This document shows positions 28,075-37,269 of a stretch of 64,000 nt of DNA, one piece after another. The translations under genes were made by a program, and so were the position numbers. The notes beneath the pieces are model-generated. The model saw nothing but the letters and a program-made list of their open reading frames with translations, was not told where the DNA came from and ran no database searches. Numbering within the stretch: the stretch's first letter is position 1; each line of letters opens with the position of its first letter. This DNA comes from Streptomyces asiaticus (lineage in GTDB: Bacteria > Actinomycetota > Actinomycetes > Streptomycetales > Streptomycetaceae), in the NCBI RefSeq assembly GCF_018138715.1, contig NZ_JAGSHX010000006.1, positions 5,084,001-5,148,000 on the forward strand, given 5' to 3'.

Positions 28075-28779
28075 TCAGGCGCCGCTCTTGGCGCCCTTAC
28101 CGATGGCGCCGACGGCCTCCTTGGCCGCGGACTTGGCGTCCTTGAGCAGGTCGGCCGCGTCCGGGGCCTTGGCGGTCTCATAGCCCGCGCCGTCGTACTG
28201 GAGGGTGATGACGACATTGGCGGTGCGGACCACGACCGTCTGGTCGCGGAAGTCGTCGCCGTCCTTCTTCTCCTTGGTGCTGACCGTGGTCGCGTCGTCG
28301 CCGATGCCCGCGACCTTCTCGGTCTTGGGGTCGGTCACCTTGCCGGCGGTGGCGGCCCTGCTCGCCTGCTGGGCGGCGTACTCCCCGGCGCGCTTGTCGC
28401 CGGAGCCGAGCCCCGGGTCGGAGCGGAACAGCTTGAGGGAGACGGTCAGCGAGCGGTAGTCGAACTTGTCGAGGCCGCTCCACAGGCAGCTGGCCGACGT
28501 ATTGGTGTCGGCCGAGGGAAGGGCCTTGCCCTTCTTGTTCTGCGCCTTGGGGACGAGCTCGTCGACCGTCTTCCCGGAAAGCGTGGAACACACATCGGGC
28601 AGCTTGCTGAACTTCGCTGCCGCGACGGTGGGAGAAGCGCTGGGCGAGCCGGGTCTCGCTGAGCCACCGGCGTTCTTGTCGTCCTTCTTGTCCGAGCCGG
28701 AGGAGCAGCCGGCGACGAGCACCACCGGTACGGTCGCGCAGGCGAGTATTCGGGCGAGTCGCGGGGCTGAACGGTGCAT
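28075..28779 (-). CDS. DUF3558 domain lipoprotein
   Basis: A 234-residue exported lipoprotein. The lipobox VVLVAGC places the lipidated Cys near residue 25, followed by a Lys/Asp/Ser-rich tether. The remainder is the DUF3558 fold with Cys residues in LPDVCSTLSG and SASCLWSG, expected to form a disulfide. ATG 28779 has AAGGA upstream. A second DUF3558 lipoprotein gene lies 147 bp upstream on the same strand; the two are diverged paralogues. Role unknown. Confidence 0.8.
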   Translation of the reverse strand: MHRSAPRLARILACATVPVVLVAGCSSGSDKKDDKNAGGSARPGSPSASPTVAAAKFSKLPDVCSTLSGKTVDELVPKAQNKKGKALPSADTNTSASCLWSGLDKFDYRSLTVSLKLFRSDPGLGSGDKRAGEYAAQQASRAATAGKVTDPKTEKVAGIGDDATTVSTKEKKDGDDFRDQTVVVRTANVVITLQYDGAGYETAKAPDAADLLKDAKSAAKEAVGAIGKGAKSGA

Positions 28780-28926
28780 GGGTCCTTCGCTCATTCTCTG
28801 TCGATGGGCGGACGTGCCGCTCGCGTCATTAGTCGGCACGGTACGCGGCCGACGCGCGGGCGTCCCAATTTCCGAGGTCTCCGCGGGGTGGGGACGGGGC
28901 GCTCGCGGGGGTGCGGCGAGGACCCG

Positions 28927-29889
28927 TTATTCGTTGAGGCGACCAGTCAGTTCATCGGCCAAGTCCTGGGCGCTTTCCTGGAGTTCCTGGCTGCTGGGAA
29001 TGTGCTTCTTGTCGGTCGTCCACTGGTCGTACTCAATGGTGGCAATCACATTCGAGGACCGGAACACGACGGTGATGTCGCGGTGGATACCCGAGTCCTT
29101 GGTGATCAGTTGGTCGTTGAGAAAGGCGTCGTCACCGAGGTCGTCCAGCCGGCGCGGGGCGGTGTCCTCCGAGGCGGTGTCACTTTCGTCACTTCCGCCG
29201 CTCGCATCGGCGCCCGCCGAGGGACTATCGGTGCTTTCGCTCCCCTTGTCGGTCTTGTCACCCTTACCGGCTTCGTGGCCCTTGTCGCCCTTGCTGCTCT
29301 TACCGGGCTCATCGGCGCTCGAACTGGCGGAGGCGGAGGAGCCGCTGGCGTCGCTCGAGCCGCCCCCGTCGCCCGAGCCGCTCTCCGGGCCGCTCTCGGA
29401 GCCGGAGGGGCTCGAGGGAGGGCTCGTGGCGTCCGGGATGTCGGCGGCGACGGCCTTCTTCTCGTACGTCTCCTGGGCCCGGTCGTCATCGCTGACCGAG
29501 GGGTCGTACGAGACCACCCGCTGGAAGTCGATCGTGAGATAGCGCGTGCCGCTCGTGGTCTCGACCTTCCAGCGGCAGCCGTCCCGGCGGTCTATGTCAT
29601 ACGTCACGGCCGCCTGGCCGTCGTACACCTTGTCGTCCTGCTCGGCGCCGGGCAGCAGGGCCTGGAGGGTCTTGCGGCTCACCGCGCCGCATGCCTCGGG
29701 CAGGGTGCGGTAGCGGCCGGGCTCGGCCGAGACGGCCGTCCCGGAGTCGCCGGAGGCGCCGTCGTCCGGGGCGGCCGTCGAATCGGAGCCGGTGCATCCG
29801 CCGAGCCCCGCGGCGGCGAGCACGGTGATGAGCACGGCGACGGCCGGGGTGGCCCGCCGCCCGTACGCCCTTCGCTGCGCTGGCTGCAC
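28927..29889 (-). CDS. DUF3558 domain lipoprotein with large low-complexity insertion
   Basis: A 320-residue lipoprotein: signal region ending AAGLGGC, then the DUF3558 fold with LPEACGAVS and DGCRWKVE as the Cys-bearing elements. The fold is split: after KKAVAADIPDA comes a stretch of about 90 residues made of Ser, Gly, Asp, Lys and Glu (residues about 185-275), and the domain resumes at RRLDDLGDDAFLNDQL. The GTG at 29887-29889 is preferred, with GAAGGGA upstream. Divergent from rtcB. Function unknown. Confidence 0.78.
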   Translation of the reverse strand: MQPAQRRAYGRRATPAVAVLITVLAAAGLGGCTGSDSTAAPDDGASGDSGTAVSAEPGRYRTLPEACGAVSRKTLQALLPGAEQDDKVYDGQAAVTYDIDRRDGCRWKVETTSGTRYLTIDFQRVVSYDPSVSDDDRAQETYEKKAVAADIPDATSPPSSPSGSESGPESGSGDGGGSSDASGSSASASSSADEPGKSSKGDKGHEAGKGDKTDKGSESTDSPSAGADASGGSDESDTASEDTAPRRLDDLGDDAFLNDQLITKDSGIHRDITVVFRSSNVIATIEYDQWTTDKKHIPSSQELQESAQDLADELTGRLNE

Positions 29890-30052
29890 TGTCGGTGTCC
29901 CTTCGAGCGACGGAAAACTCCTTGCCGCCCGCGGGCGGTGGCTGGACACAATGTCTATCGCACACACTGCCGTGCCTGCCGGTCGCCCGCCGCCTATGGG
30001 GTATTGGCCCGGCTTTTGCGTTTTCAGTCTTTTACGGGGGAATGAGTACATC

Positions 30053-31246
30053 ATGTCGTATGTCGAGGTGCCCGGCGCGCAGGTGCCGATCCGGATGTGG
30101 ACCGACCCCTCGACGGTCGAGGACGTGGCCATGCAGCAGCTGCGCAATGTGTCCACGCTGCCCTGGATCAAGGGCCTCGCCGTGATGCCGGATGTGCATT
30201 ACGGGAAGGGTGCCACGGTCGGCTCGGTGATCGCGATGCAGGGCGCGGTGTGCCCGGCGGCGGTGGGGGTGGACATCGGCTGCGGGATGTCGGCCGTCAA
30301 GACGTCGCTGACCGCCAACGACCTTCCCGGGGACCTCTCGCGGCTGCGGTCCCGGATCGAGCAGGCGATCCCGGTGGGGCGCGGTATGCACGACGACCCG
30401 GTGGACCCGGGGCGGCTGCACGCGTTTCCGACGACGGGGTGGGACGACTTCTGGAGCCGGTTCGGGGGAGTGGCCCAGGCGGTCAGGTTCCGCCAGGAGC
30501 GGGCTGTCAAGCAGATGGGTTCGCTCGGATCCGGAAACCACTTCATCGAGTTCTGTCTCGATGACGAGGGCTCGGTCTGGCTGATGCTGCACTCCGGCTC
30601 CCGCAACATCGGTAAGGAGCTGGCCGAGTACCACATCGGCGAGGCCCGGAAGCTGCCCCACAACCAGAATCTGGTCGACCGCGACCTGGCCGTCTTCATC
30701 GCGGACACCCCGCAGATGGCCGCGTACCGGCACGATCTCTTCTGGGCGCAGGAGTACGCGAAGTACAACCGCGCGATCATGATGGCGCTCTTCCAGGACG
30801 TGGTGCGCAAGGAGTTCAAGAAGGCCCGCCCGGTCTTCGAGCCGGTGATCAGCTGCCACCACAACTACGTGGCCGAGGAGCGCTACGAGGGCATGGACCT
30901 TCTTGTGACCCGTAAGGGCGCCATCCGCGCCGGGAGCGGGGACTACGGGATCATCCCGGGCTCCATGGGCACCGGTTCGTACATCGTGCGCGGTCTGGGG
31001 AACGAGGCGTCGTTCAACTCGGCCTCGCACGGAGCGGGCCGGAAGATGAGCCGTAACGCGGCGAAGAAGCGCTTCTCGATCCAGGATCTCGCGGAGCAGA
31101 CGCGGGGTGTGGAGTGCCGTAAGGACTCCGGCGTCGTGGACGAGATCCCGGGGGCCTACAAGCCGATCGAGAAGGTCATCGACCAGCAGCGGGACCTCGT
31201 CGAGGTGGTGGCGCGGCTCAAGCAGGTGGTGTGCGTGAAGGGCTGA
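30053..31246 (+). CDS. rtcB: RtcB-type RNA ligase
   Basis: A 397-residue protein of the RtcB family, GTP- and Mn2+-dependent ligases that join RNA 2',3'-cyclic phosphate to 5'-OH ends in RNA repair and tRNA splicing. Metal and GTP ligands are visible: VDIGCGM (Cys), GSGNHFIE (His), HSGSRNIG (His), ISCHHNYV (His), GSMGTGSY and SASHGAGRKMSR (the His that is guanylylated). The ATG at 30053 has GGGGGAA upstream. No rtcA or rtcR lies nearby, so it is probably expressed alone. It sits at the left edge of the accessory region. Confidence 0.92.
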   Translation: MSYVEVPGAQVPIRMWTDPSTVEDVAMQQLRNVSTLPWIKGLAVMPDVHYGKGATVGSVIAMQGAVCPAAVGVDIGCGMSAVKTSLTANDLPGDLSRLRSRIEQAIPVGRGMHDDPVDPGRLHAFPTTGWDDFWSRFGGVAQAVRFRQERAVKQMGSLGSGNHFIEFCLDDEGSVWLMLHSGSRNIGKELAEYHIGEARKLPHNQNLVDRDLAVFIADTPQMAAYRHDLFWAQEYAKYNRAIMMALFQDVVRKEFKKARPVFEPVISCHHNYVAEERYEGMDLLVTRKGAIRAGSGDYGIIPGSMGTGSYIVRGLGNEASFNSASHGAGRKMSRNAAKKRFSIQDLAEQTRGVECRKDSGVVDEIPGAYKPIEKVIDQQRDLVEVVARLKQVVCVKG

Positions 31247-31256
31247 GGCACAGCTT

Positions 31257-32494
31257 TTATCGCTTGAGGCCGTCGTAGGCGACGGCCAGGTGCCGCGGGC
31301 CTCTGAGGACGGCGTTCCGGCGGTACGGGGGCGGGTCCTCGACGAGGCGCGGGTTGTCCAGCCGGCGGACGAGTTCGGTGAGGGCGGCCTGCGCCTCGAG
31401 GCGGGCCAGGGGTGAGCCGATGCAGTTGTGGATGCCGCTGCCGAAGCCGAGTGCTGGTTGTCCGGGCGGTCGGGGAGGAAGCGGTCCGGCTGGGGGAAGC
31501 GATGGGGGTCCCGGTTCCCCGAGGCCGGGACGAGCCACAGGGAGGCGCCCTTGGGGAGGGTGGTGCCGCCGATCTCGATGTCGTCGAGCGTGGTGCGCTC
31601 GGGCAGCAGCTGTACGGGCGGTTCGAACCGCAGCAGCTCCTCCACCAACGGGTAGATCATCTCGGCGTCCTCGCGCAGCTGCTTGAGGGCGTCGGGGTGG
31701 CGCAGCAGGGTGAGCATCCCATTGGTGATCAGGTTGACGGTGGTCTCATGGCCGGCGATCAGCAGCAGCGTCAGATTGCTGAGCATCTCGGACAGGGACA
31801 TCGGACTCTCGTCGGTCCCGCGCTCGGTGGCCAGGCCGGAGATCATGTCGTCCCGGGGCGCGCGGCGGCGCTGCTCGATCAGACCGGAGAGATAGGCGGC
31901 GAGCTGGTGCCGGGCGTCCCGGATGGCCTCCCGGTGGGCCTGTTGCTCCTCGGGCGTGCCGGAGGGCGGCTCGAGGGCGGTGGCCACGGTGTCGGCCCAG
32001 CCGTGGAAGCGCTGCTCGTCCTCCGGGGGGACGCCGAGCAGACGGCAGATCACGGTCACGGGGAAGGGGTAGGAGAAGTCCTCGACCAGGTCGATCCGGT
32101 CCCGCCCCTGGAAGCGGTCGATGAGGCCGGAGACGATTCCGGAGATCTCGCCGCGCAGGTCGTAGACCCGCCGGGGGGTGTGCGGAGGGCCGTACGTCCG
32201 CATGATCAGCCGGCGCAGCCGGTCGTGGTCGGGCGGGTCGAGCCGGATGAAGCTCGGCGGCAGCTCGGGGTCGTCGGTGCCGGCGAGGGTTCTCGCCCCG
32301 GGGGCGAGATGGCGGACGTCGGAGCTGACCCTGGGGTCGTGGAGCAGGCTGTGGATCTCCCAGTAGGTGCTGACCAGGTAGGGGCCGGACTCGTCCCGCA
32401 CCACGGGGGTCCTGCGGAGCTCGGCGTACAGCGGGTACGGGTCGGCGCGGTTGGCGTGGTCGAGGATCTGGCCCAGGAGTGCGACCGACGTCAT
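31257..32494 (-). pseudogene. Cytochrome P450, broken by a single-base frameshift
   Basis: The gene starts at ATG 32494 (AAGGAG upstream) and encodes about 345 residues of a class I bacterial P450 with the I-helix motif LLIAGHETT, the ExxR in LVEELLRFEPP, and the DRFLPDRPDN approach to the heme loop. There the frame breaks: the heme motif FGSGIHNCIG and the last 75 residues lie in another frame ending at 31257. Restoring one C near 31451 (CAC to CACC) joins the frames to give QHLGFGSGIHNC, the usual P450 sequence. Total length is 1238 nt, one short of a multiple of three. Either a true null mutation or a sequencing error. Ferredoxin and ferredoxin reductase genes lie immediately upstream. Confidence 0.88.
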
Positions 32495-32521
32495 GGCGAT
32501 GCTCCTTCCGGGTGCGGTGCC

Positions 32522-32630
32522 GGTGGTGTCCGCGTCGGGCGGGGCCGAGGTGGCGTGGGTGGTGTCCGCGTCAGGCGGGGGCCGAGGCCGCGGGGGTGGT
32601 GTCCGTGTCAGGCGGGGGTGAACGTGACGC
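32522..32630. repeat. Imperfect tandem repeat, three copies of ~36 bp
   Basis: Units beginning GGTGGTGTCCGCGTC recur at 32522, 32558 and 32595 (period 36-37 bp), each continuing with AGGCGGGG. The last copy covers the 3' end and stop codon of the ferredoxin reductase gene, so the array looks like repeated duplication of that gene end between it and the P450. Confidence 0.85.
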
Positions 32631-33996
32631 GCTGGTCGGTCGGGGAGTGGCCGCTGACGGTGACCTCGGGGCCGTGGGTGGGCACCGAGGGGTCGGGGAA
32701 CCCGGCCGGCACCGGCCGCATGCCCTCGGTCCGCCGGTCGACGGTGGTGAACGGCAGCGGGAAGGGCGCCGCCTGCTCGATCTGCCGCTGGTAGAACTCC
32801 AGCCATTTGGCCTGGTCGAAGGCGACGGCGGCGATGACGCGGCCCTGGTAGCCGTAGGCCGCGGTGAAGCGGTGCTCGCTCAGCGACCCCTGGCCGACGA
32901 GGATCTGGTCGGCCATGTTCGGCACCCCGACGGACTTGATGTTGACGCCGAACTGGGCCGACCAGAAGTACGGCGTCCACAGGTGCGGGCGGCGCCGCTC
33001 ACCGGGGCTGATCATGTTGTGGGCCGCGACCTCGGCCTGCGCGACCGCGTTGCCCCAGTGCTCCAGGGACAGGAACTGGTACCCGAACAGCGGATGCGGG
33101 GAGCGGGCCACGTCCCCCGCGACGAAGACGTCGTCGGAGACGATGCCCCGTACGTCGAAGGCCCGGCAGCCCGCGTCGCAGGCGATCCCGCGCGGCCCCG
33201 CGGCCAGTCCGGAGCCCGCGAGCCATTCGGTGTTGCGCGTCGCCCCCAGGGCGACGACGGCCACCTCCGCGTCCAGCGCGGCGCCGTCGGAGAAGTGGGC
33301 CCGCCGCAGCCTGCCCGCGCCGTCGCCCTCCAGCCCGGTCACCATCACACCGCAGCGCAGATCGACGCCGTACTGGTGCTGCAGCTCGGCGGCCACCTCG
33401 CCGATCACGCCGCCCAGGGCACCCACCAGGGGAGCCGGGCCGCGTTCGGCGACCGTGACGGGCAGTTCCCGCTCCCGGCAGACGGAGGCGATCTCCGAGC
33501 CGGTGAACCCGGCGCCGATCACCAGCACCCGGCGGGGTCCGGCCCGCAGCCGGCCGACCAGCCGGGCGGCGTCGTCCGTGGTCCGCAGCACGAAGACGCC
33601 GTCCAGGCCGGCCTCCAGCTCGTTCGGCCACGGACGGGAGCGCACACCGGTAGTGATCAGCAGCCGGTCGTACTCCACCGAGGTGCCATCGGCGAGCGTC
33701 ACCCGCTTGGCCGCCATGTCCAGCGCGGTCGCGGCGGCGCCCAGCCGCCACCGCGCGTCGAGCGTACGGCGGCGGGGGAGGGCCGTTTGGCCGACCGGCA
33801 CCAGGCCGAGGAGGACCTGCTTGGACAGCGGCGGACGGTCGTACGGCTCGTACGGCTCGTCACCGATCATGGTGAGCGTGCCGGTGAAGCCCTCCTCCCG
33901 GAGCGTCTCGGCGGCCCGCAGCCCCGCCAGGGAGGCGCCCACGACAACGATGTGGCCCTCGCGCCTGAGCCGTTCCAGAGAGCCGTCAAGCGCCAT
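32608..33996 (-). CDS. NAD(P)/FAD-dependent ferredoxin reductase
   Basis: A 462-residue flavoprotein of the oxygenase-coupled ferredoxin reductase family. FAD-binding GASLAGLRAAE near the N-terminus, NAD(P)H-binding GAGFTGSEIA near residue 165, and the second FAD motif VFVAGDVARSP. It would pass electrons from NAD(P)H to the adjacent ferredoxin and on to the P450. The ATG at 33996 overlaps the ferredoxin stop by 11 bp. A C-terminal reductase domain (from about 330) ends at TGA 32608. With the P450 broken the pair may now serve other P450s of the cell. Confidence 0.88.
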   Translation of the reverse strand: MALDGSLERLRREGHIVVVGASLAGLRAAETLREEGFTGTLTMIGDEPYEPYDRPPLSKQVLLGLVPVGQTALPRRRTLDARWRLGAAATALDMAAKRVTLADGTSVEYDRLLITTGVRSRPWPNELEAGLDGVFVLRTTDDAARLVGRLRAGPRRVLVIGAGFTGSEIASVCRERELPVTVAERGPAPLVGALGGVIGEVAAELQHQYGVDLRCGVMVTGLEGDGAGRLRRAHFSDGAALDAEVAVVALGATRNTEWLAGSGLAAGPRGIACDAGCRAFDVRGIVSDDVFVAGDVARSPHPLFGYQFLSLEHWGNAVAQAEVAAHNMISPGERRRPHLWTPYFWSAQFGVNIKSVGVPNMADQILVGQGSLSEHRFTAAYGYQGRVIAAVAFDQAKWLEFYQRQIEQAAPFPLPFTTVDRRTEGMRPVPAGFPDPSVPTHGPEVTVSGHSPTDQRVTFTPA

Positions 33997-34222
33997 CGGA
34001 GGCACCCACCCGGTCCGCCGTCCACCTGCCGCCCGCGCCCTCCACGGTGATGGCCCTGACCGGGCACGCCGCCACCGCCCGCAGCACGTCCGCGCGCCGC
34101 GTGTCGTCCGGCCGCGCGTCGTACAGCAGCGCTTCCTCCCCGTGCATCGCGAACACGTCCGGCGCGAGGAAGGCGCACTGCGCGTAGCCCTGGCACCGGT
34201 TGAGATCGACGACAACCCTCAT
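33986..34222 (-). CDS. [3Fe-4S]-type ferredoxin for P450
   Basis: A 78-residue ferredoxin with Cys10, Cys16 (CQGYAQC) and Cys53-Pro. The second Cys of a [4Fe-4S] motif is missing (Ala or Tyr instead), the pattern of the [3Fe-4S] ferredoxins that serve Streptomyces cytochromes P450. It is the first gene of fdx-reductase-P450, and its end overlaps the reductase start. ATG at 34222 is convincing. Confidence 0.9.
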   Translation of the reverse strand: MRVVVDLNRCQGYAQCAFLAPDVFAMHGEEALLYDARPDDTRRADVLRAVAACPVRAITVEGAGGRWTADRVGASDGA

Positions 34223-34394
34223 GACGCCTCCGCTTCACCGCGAGGTGACGGCCGCTCCCAGCATCGGAGCGCCCCCGGGATGGCGCATACGCACTGAGCC
34301 GAACGGGGGACGGCGGGCTGTCGCGGCAGGGCTGTCGCGGAAGGCTGTGAGGAGCCGTGGAGGACGAGGGAGGACGAGGGGGGACGTGACGGGC

Positions 34395-35150
34395 TCAGCG
34401 CTCGCGGTGGACCTTGTGCTGGGCGGCCTGGGCGCGGGGGCGGATGACCATCATGTCGATGTTCACATGCGAGGGGCGGGTGACCGCCCACTCGACCGTG
34501 TCGGCCACGTCATCGGCGGTCAGCGGCTCGGCCACGCCCTCGTAGACGGCCGCGGCCTGGCCCTCGTCGCCGCGGTAGCGGTTCACCGCGAACTCGTCGG
34601 TCCTGACCATGCCCGGGGCGATCTCGATCACCCGCACCGGCTCACCGCACAGCTCCAGGCGCAGGGTGGCCGCGATGGCGTGGGAGCCGTGCTTGGCCGC
34701 CACGTAACCGCCGCCGCCCTCGTAGGCCACATGGCCCGCCGTGGAGGACAGCACGACGATCGTGCCGTCGCCGGAGGCGGTGAGGGCGGGCAGCAGCGCC
34801 TGGGTCACCTGGAGCACGCCCACCACATTGACCTCGTACATCGCCCGCCAGTCGGCCGGGTCGGCGGTGGCCACGGTCTCGGCGCCGATCGCGCCGCCCG
34901 CGTTGTTCACCAGGACGTCGCAGCGGTCCAGACCGGCGGCGAAGGACTCCACGGCGGCGCGGTCGGTGACGTCCAGGACGTACGCCTCGGCCTGGTGCCC
35001 CGCCTCGGCCAGCTCGGCGGCGAGCGCCTCGATGCGCTCCTTACGGCGGGCGGCGAGGACGACGCGGAATCCGGCGGCCGCCAGGCGGCGCGCGGTCGCG
35101 GCTCCGATCCCGCTGCTCGCGCCGGTGATCACTGCGGTACGGGTGGTCAT
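34395..35150 (-). CDS. Short-chain dehydrogenase/reductase (SDR)
   Basis: A 251-residue classical SDR: cofactor loop TGASSGIGAAT, NNAGG, catalytic Ser in VLSSTAG and Tyr-x3-Lys in GGYVAAKHG. The basic residues after the second strand (AARRKER) favour NADP(H). ATG 35150 has GGAGGG 5 nt upstream. Its place upstream of the ferredoxin/P450 set on the same strand, 172 bp away, could mean one oxidative pathway, but the gap suggests separate transcription. Confidence 0.88.
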   Translation of the reverse strand: MTTRTAVITGASSGIGAATARRLAAAGFRVVLAARRKERIEALAAELAEAGHQAEAYVLDVTDRAAVESFAAGLDRCDVLVNNAGGAIGAETVATADPADWRAMYEVNVVGVLQVTQALLPALTASGDGTIVVLSSTAGHVAYEGGGGYVAAKHGSHAIAATLRLELCGEPVRVIEIAPGMVRTDEFAVNRYRGDEGQAAAVYEGVAEPLTADDVADTVEWAVTRPSHVNIDMMVIRPRAQAAQHKVHRER

Positions 35151-35349
35151 CGGCCCTCCAGAGGCGACGTGGCGCAGACGGTGGTGTGTGCGCATGATCC
35201 ATATGCAGGATATGACGGCCCGATTTACCTCCAACCGGGGGACTGAAGATAGGAATCCGCTAGGGGCTCTCGGGCTCGGGGAAGGGTGCACTTCGTCCGG
35301 CGCGGTGCCGGTAGTTGGAGCACCCATGCCCAAGGAGTGAATTCAGGTA

Positions 35350-36861
35350 ATGACCCAGCAGAGCAGATTCCTTCAGCGGTCCCGTCGTTCTTTCCGGCGC
35401 TGGGGCGTGGCCTCAGCGGGCGCCATCGCGGCGGCCGCCCTGGTGACCGGTGCTCCGGGAACCGCATGGGCCTCGCCCAGCACCCCCGACCCGCACTCGT
35501 CGCAGAGCAACCACTGTGCCCAGGACCGGGCGCACGGCGACAACAAGGGGAACCACGACAAGGGGAACCACGAGAACGGGCGTCACGAGGACAAGAAGAA
35601 CCACGAGAACGGTCGCCACGACGACAAGAAGGACCAGCACGAGCACGGCCGCTACGAGGCGAAGGACCCGAACGGCCGTCACGAGGACAAGAAGGGCGAC
35701 CACGAGCACGGCCGCCACGAGGACAAGAAGGGCGACCACGAGCACGGCCGCTACGACGACAAGAAGGACCAGCACGAGCACGGCCGCAACGAGGCGAGCA
35801 GCCACGAGGACTCCAACGGCGGCCGCCACGACGACCACGCTCGGGACGACCAGGAGGGCCGTCACGACGAGGGCGGGGGCTACGAGAAGAAGGAGAGCGA
35901 CCCGCGCGAGGAGAGCGACCAGCGCGAGGACGACGGCCAGCGCGAGGACCACGGCCGGTACGACGAGAAGATGGACAGCGGCCGTGAGGACAGCGGCAGC
36001 GAGGAAGAGAGCCGCGAGGAGGACAGCGGCAAGGAGGAGAGCCGTAAGGAGGACAGCGGCAAGGAGGAGCACGGCCAGCGCGAGGACCAGGGCCGTATGG
36101 ACCCGACCCGCTACTTCCCCACCGGGAAGTACTGGCCCGGCATCCAGGGCCGCAGCGCGGCGCGCCCCGAGCAGGTAGCGCAGCCGGAGCAGGTAGCGCA
36201 GCCGGAGCAGGCGGCTCAGCCCGAGCAGGCGGCTCAGCCCGAGCAGGCCGCGCAGCCGGAGCAGGCTGCCCAGCCCGAGCAGGCCGCGCAGCCGGAGCAG
36301 GCCGCCCAGTCCGGTGAGGAGGCCCAGGACCGCGGTGCCGTCCGTCCCGTCACCGTTCCCGTCCACGGCGACGACCAGGCGCGCCACGGCCAGGAGCACC
36401 AGGACCAGAAGAAGCAGGACGAGAAGAAGGACGACCCGGTGACGCTCGCCGAGGCGGTCGAGATCGCCGAGTGCGCGGTCGGCGGCCAGGCGGTCAGCGC
36501 CGAGCTGGTGGACTGCCCCGAGGACGACCCGCACCACAAGGGCAAGCACGAGGACGGCCGTAAGGACGACCGTAAGGACGACCGCAAGGACTCGCGCCAC
36601 CACGACGACCGGCGCAACGACAAGCAGCGCAAGGACGAGCACAAGGACCCGCACAAGCAGGAGGTCAAGCAGGTGTGGGTCGTGGAGCTCGAGTGCGACC
36701 ACACCATCACGACCGTGTTCATCGACCCGGACACCGGTTGCGTCCTCGGCACGGAGCAGGAGCAGGACGACCACCACGGTGACCACGGCAAGCAGGGCAA
36801 GGACCACCACGGCGACCATGAGGGCAAGGGCGGCCACGGCCGGCCGATGGTTACCTCCTAG
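35350..36861 (+). CDS. Secreted His/Asp/Lys/Glu-rich repeat protein with interrupted PepSY-like domain
   Basis: A 503-residue protein I do not recognise as a whole. It has a signal peptide (basic start, hydrophobic 18-36, cut near AWA-S at 41). Residues 66-150 hold about six copies of a 12-residue unit GR(H/Y)(E/D)DKK(G/D)(D/Q)HEH; 180-245 are Glu/Asp/Ser/Lys-rich; 272-320 are eight PEQ(V/A)AQ hexapeptides. Residues 363-390 ([16 protein letters not shown]) and 438-468 ([20 protein letters not shown]) resemble the two halves of a PepSY domain, separated by a charged insert 391-437. The tail is again His/Asp-rich. Such composition suggests metal binding or a cell-wall linker; that is inference. 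Start ATG 35350 with AAGGAG upstream. The 3' end overlaps ynfA by 11 bp, convergent. Confidence 0.75.
   Translation: MTQQSRFLQRSRRSFRRWGVASAGAIAAAALVTGAPGTAWASPSTPDPHSSQSNHCAQDRAHGDNKGNHDKGNHENGRHEDKKNHENGRHDDKKDQHEHGRYEAKDPNGRHEDKKGDHEHGRHEDKKGDHEHGRYDDKKDQHEHGRNEASSHEDSNGGRHDDHARDDQEGRHDEGGGYEKKESDPREESDQREDDGQREDHGRYDEKMDSGREDSGSEEESREEDSGKEESRKEDSGKEEHGQREDQGRMDPTRYFPTGKYWPGIQGRSAARPEQVAQPEQVAQPEQAAQPEQAAQPEQAAQPEQAAQPEQAAQPEQAAQSGEEAQDRGAVRPVTVPVHGDDQARHGQEHQDQKKQDEKKDDPVTLAEAVEIAECAVGGQAVSAELVDCPEDDPHHKGKHEDGRKDDRKDDRKDSRHHDDRRNDKQRKDEHKDPHKQEVKQVWVVELECDHTITTVFIDPDTGCVLGTEQEQDDHHGDHGKQGKDHHGDHEGKGGHGRPMVTS
36165..36310 (+). repeat. 18-bp coding tandem repeat (PEQ(V/A)AQ), eight copies
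   Basis: Units like CCGGAGCAGGTAGCGCAG repeat eight times in phase with the reading frame. Codon variation between units (CCGGAGCAG versus CCCGAGCAG) shows the array is not brand new, but neighbouring units are near-identical, a sign of recent slippage. Confidence 0.88.
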
Positions 36862-37183
36862 GCACGTACATGATCACAGCGACTCCGGCCAGACAGATCA
36901 GCGCTCCGAGCACATCGAAGCGGTCGGGCCGGTAGCCGTCGGCGACCATGCCCCAGGCGAGCGATCCGGCGACGAACACGCCGCCGTACGCCGCGAGGAT
37001 GCGGCCGAACTCCGCGTCCGGCTGGAGCGTGGCCACGAATCCGTAGGCGCCAAGGGCGATGACCCCGGCGCCGATCCACGCCCACCCCCTGTGCTCACGC
37101 ACGCCCTGCCAGACGAGCCAGGCGCCGCCGATCTCCAGGAGCGCGGCCACGGCGAACAGAGCGATGGAACGTGCGATGAGCAT
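36851..37183 (-). CDS. YnfA/UPF0060 family membrane protein
   Basis: A 110-residue protein with four transmembrane helices, matching the small UPF0060 (YnfA) family by [33 protein letters not shown] and [18 protein letters not shown]. The family is related to small multidrug resistance exporters; its physiological substrate is unsettled. The ATG at 37183 lacks a strong ribosome site. Its stop lies inside the end of the convergent His-rich gene. Confidence 0.88.
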   Translation of the reverse strand: MLIARSIALFAVAALLEIGGAWLVWQGVREHRGWAWIGAGVIALGAYGFVATLQPDAEFGRILAAYGGVFVAGSLAWGMVADGYRPDRFDVLGALICLAGVAVIMYVPRR

Positions 37184-37269
37184 GGGGGAAGGGTACGGCC
37201 CGCCCATGCGAGGCCCCGTGGCGGAGCGGAACGCTACGATCGGCGCCCGCCACAGGATCACACCGGGGG

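Noticed and set aside
30053..35150. Biosynthetic gene cluster around the P450
   Set aside because: There is a P450, ferredoxin, reductase and SDR, but no synthase, NRPS, terpene cyclase or tailoring set near, so it is not a cluster by sequence.
35560..35800. Repeats that might suggest a CRISPR array
   Set aside because: The units are in frame and encode the His-rich 12-residue repeat; there are no unique spacers and no cas genes.
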